Shown here piece after piece: positions 62,137 to 64,000 of a stretch of 64,000 nucleotides of DNA (positions are counted from its first letter, which is position 1; every line of letters starts with the position of its first letter). The stretch covers positions 106,004,542 to 106,068,541 of the forward strand of contig OV050032.1 in the NCBI GenBank assembly GCA_920105625.2, read 5' to 3'. The stretch comes from Clusia tigrina (taxonomy: Eukaryota > Arthropoda > Insecta > Diptera > Clusiidae). The position numbers and the translations under genes are program-made. A model generated the notes under the pieces. The model did not search any database. It saw only the letters and a program-made list of their open reading frames with translations, and was not told the DNA's origin.

Positions 62137-63218
62137 TTGATTTGGGACTCAAGGGTAGCATAGCTTTGAGCGATGGTTTAAATTGACAAGATTCTCGAGT
62201 ACTTTATTGTTACAAAATTTAAAGGTTTTATGACGCTCCAGTAAAAAGTTACAAGCATTTGTATGTTGCAAACTTTGATAGAAGTATAGAAGTTAGGGCC
62301 ATTTGAAGTTTTATCAGTGTTTGATTTGGGACTCAATGGTAGCATAGCTTTGAGCGATAGCTTAAATTGACAAACTTTGATAGGTGTAGGACGTACCGTA
62401 TAGAAGTTAGAGCCATTTGAAGTTTTATCAGTGTTTGATTTGGGACTCAAGGGTAGCATAGCTTTGAGCGATAGCTTAAATTGTCAAGAGGCTCGGGTAC
62501 TTCATTGTTACAAAATTTCAAGGTTTTATGACGCTCCAGTAAAAAGTTACAATCGTTTGTATGTTGCAAACTTTGATAGGTGTAGGACGTACCGTAAAGA
62601 AGTTAGGGGCGTTTGAAGTTTTATCAGTGTTTGATTTGGGACTCTAGGGTAGCATAGCTTTGAGCGATGGCTTAAATTGACAAGAGACTCGGGTACTTCA
62701 TTGATACAAAATTTCAAGGTTTTATGACGCTCCAGTAAAAAGTTACAAGCATTTATATGTTGCAAACTTTGATAGGTGTAGGACGTACCGTAAAGAAGTT
62801 AGGGGCGTTTGAAGTTTTATCAGTGTTTGATTTGGGACTCTAGGGTAGCATAGCTTTGAGCGATGGCTTAAATTGACAAGAGGCTCGAGTACTTTATTGT
62901 TACAAAATTTCAATGTTTTATGACGCTCCAGTAAAAAGTTACAAGCATTTGAATGTTGCAAACTTTGATAGGTGTAGGACGTACCGTAAAGAAGTTAGGG
63001 CCATTTGAAGTTTTATCAGTGTTTGACTTGGGACTCAAGGGTAGCATAGGTTTGAGCGATAGCTTAAATTGACAAGGGGCTCGAGTACTTTATTGTTACA
63101 AAATTTCAAGGTTTTATGACGCTCCAGTAAAAAGTTACAAGCATTTGTATGTTGCCAACTTTGATAGGTGTAGGACGTACCGTATAGTAGTTAGGGCCAT
63201 TTGAAGTTTTATCAGTGT
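62137..63218 (+). repeat. 1082 bp segment, copy 1
   Basis: A pair (62137-62434) plus four monomers, 298 + 4 x 196 = 1082. The pair carries aaatttaaagg but the older gacaaacttt junction form. A private aattgtcaagagg near 62481 removes the tga of aattgacaag, and this alone opens a short plus-strand reading frame there. Confidence 0.87.
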
Positions 63219-64000
63219 TTGATTTGGGACTCAAGGGTAGCATAGCTTTGAGCGATGGTTTAAATTGACAAGATTCTCGAGTACTTTATTGTTACAAAAT
63301 TTAAAGGTTTTATGACGCTCCAGTAAAAAGTTACAAGCATTTGTATGTTGCAAACTTTGATAGAAGTATAGAAGTTAGGGCCATTTGAAGTTTTATCAGT
63401 GTTTGATTTGGGACTCAATGGTAGCATAGCTTTGCGCGATAGCTTAAATTGACTAACTTTGATAGGTGTAGGACGTACCGTATAGAAGTTAGAGCCATTT
63501 GAAGTTTTATCAGTGTTTGATTTGGGACTCAAGGGTAGCATAGCTTTGAGCGATAGCTTAAATTGACAAGAGGCTCGGGTACTTCATTGATACAAAATTT
63601 CAAGGTTTTATGACGCTCCAGTAAAAAGTTACAAGCATTTGTAAGTTGCAAATTTTGATAGGTGTAGGACGTACCGTATAGAAGTTAGGGCCATTTGAAG
63701 TTTTATCAGTGTTTGATTTGGGAATCTAGGGTAGCATAGCTTTGAATTGACAAGAGGCTCGGGTACTTCATTGTTACAAAATTTCAAGGTTTTATGACGC
63801 TCCAATAAAAAGTTACAAGCATTTGTATGTTGCAAACTTTGATAGGTGTAGGACGTACCGTAAAGAAGTTAGGGGCGTTTGAAGTTTTATCAGTGTTTGA
63901 TTTGGGACTCTAGGGTAGCATAGCTTTGAGCGATAACTTAAATTGACAAGATGCTCGAGTACTTTATTGTTACAAAATTTCAAGGTTTTATGACGCTCCA
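63219..64000 (+). repeat. 1082 bp segment, copy 2 (cut by window end)
   Basis: The pair at 63219-63516 and the following monomers match 62137 onward at offset 1082 for about 0.6 kb. The pair here has the gactaacttt junction form. The window ends inside a monomer at gacgctcca, so the array continues. Confidence 0.85.
63713..63896 (+). repeat. 184 bp monomer from an independent 12 bp deletion
   Basis: Here ctttgaattgac replaces the usual ctttgagcgatagcttaaattgac form, a loss of 12 bp at a different place from the common 184 bp unit. Same length by coincidence; seen once. Confidence 0.88.

Larger units (their letters stand above)
1..64000 (+). repeat. Tandem satellite array, about 196 bp monomer
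   Basis: The start motif ttgatttggg (or a one-base variant) recurs at 1, 197, then about every 196 bp to 63897. All copies face the same way, with no inverted copy and no interrupting sequence. Most units are 194-196 bp; the short exceptions (114, 168, 184, 188-192 bp) and one 199 bp type are listed separately. A typical unit has about 49 G, 25 C, 57 A and 65 T, so it is A+T-rich and clearly G-rich on the plus strand. Arrays of this size with nucleosome-scale monomers are known from eukaryotic centromeric and other constitutive heterochromatin. That location is inference; nothing here proves centromere function. Both array ends lie outside the window. I did not recognise the family. Confidence 0.98.

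Noticed and set aside
62431..62616. 61-codon plus-strand open frame
   Set aside because: It exists only because a single base change (aattgtcaag for aattgacaag) removes a stop present in nearly all other units. It is a chance opening in one unit.
113..63835. Recurrent minus-strand open frames of 63-79 codons starting MQHTNAC or MLERPKT
   Set aside because: They recur at the satellite period, each spans just over one 196 bp unit, and each ends because the frame shifts. No start context, domain or pattern of silent substitutions was seen. They are by-products of a stop-free frame in the monomer.
1..64000. CRISPR array (regular repeats)
   Set aside because: There are no unique spacers. The whole 196 bp unit is repeated, with both variable and conserved parts shared between units.
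1..64000. tRNA or 5S rRNA-like internal promoter in the monomer (Pol III A and B boxes)
   Set aside because: No B-box-like gttcga stretch with proper spacing to an A box was found in the monomer, so origin from a tRNA-type element is not supported.
1..64000. Mobile element insertion or transposon-derived boundary
   Set aside because: No terminal inverted repeats, long terminal repeats, poly-A tail or target duplications interrupt the array. All length changes are small deletions or insertions inside monomers.

Overview
The whole 64 kb window is one uninterrupted satellite-DNA array. A unit of about 196 bp (about 38% G+C) is repeated head to tail, always in the same orientation, from the first base to the last. 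I estimate about 335-340 units, counting shortened ones. The window starts and ends inside a unit, so the array is larger than the window. I found no protein-coding gene, RNA gene, transposon, CRISPR array or unique spacer. Long homogeneous satellite arrays like this belong to eukaryotic heterochromatin (centromeric, pericentromeric or subtelomeric). A plant or an invertebrate is plausible, but the sequence does not identify the species and I do not recognise the family by name.

The order comes from higher-order structure: groups of distinguishable monomer variants were copied together as blocks. From left to right: (1) 1-3330, a nine-monomer block and an eight-monomer copy of it; (2) 3331-7966, mixed variants and the first shortened units; (3) 7967-14685, a 3.34 kb block in two copies; (4) 15060-23455, overlapping duplications with offsets of 4513 and 2356 bp; (5) 25110-31243, blocks of 1091 bp and 2349 bp, each doubled; (6) 31441-37588, an exact tandem duplication of a 3074 bp block; (7) 38650-46183, a 2464 bp block in three copies; (8) 47184-57760, a 4030 bp super-block almost twice over, with an extra copy of its internal 1670 bp segment; (9) 58654-61018, a 1175 bp block twice; (10) 61019-64000, material matching 51.5-52.5 kb followed by a 1082 bp block repeated.

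Two shortened unit types mark the history of the array. A 114 bp unit lacks 82 bp, always at the same junction, and occurs 28 times. A 184 bp unit has 14 bp replaced by 2 and usually sits directly before a 114 bp unit. In the left part these pairs always come as double pairs of 596 bp (five places). In the right part they come as single pairs of 298 bp (thirteen places). Between 26.3 and 38.3 kb there are no 114 bp units. In the right part the distances between pairs are nearly all 298 + n x 196 bp, with n running 4, 7, 5, 4, 7, 7, 5, which explains the 4030, 1670 and 1082 bp repeat offsets.

Open reading frames of 60-144 codons recur on the minus strand, but they are by-products of the repeat. 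One minus-strand frame of the monomer has no stop. Because 196 is not a multiple of three, reading shifts frame at each unit and stops soon after one unit, except across 195 bp units, where it runs on to about 140 codons. I do not annotate them as genes.
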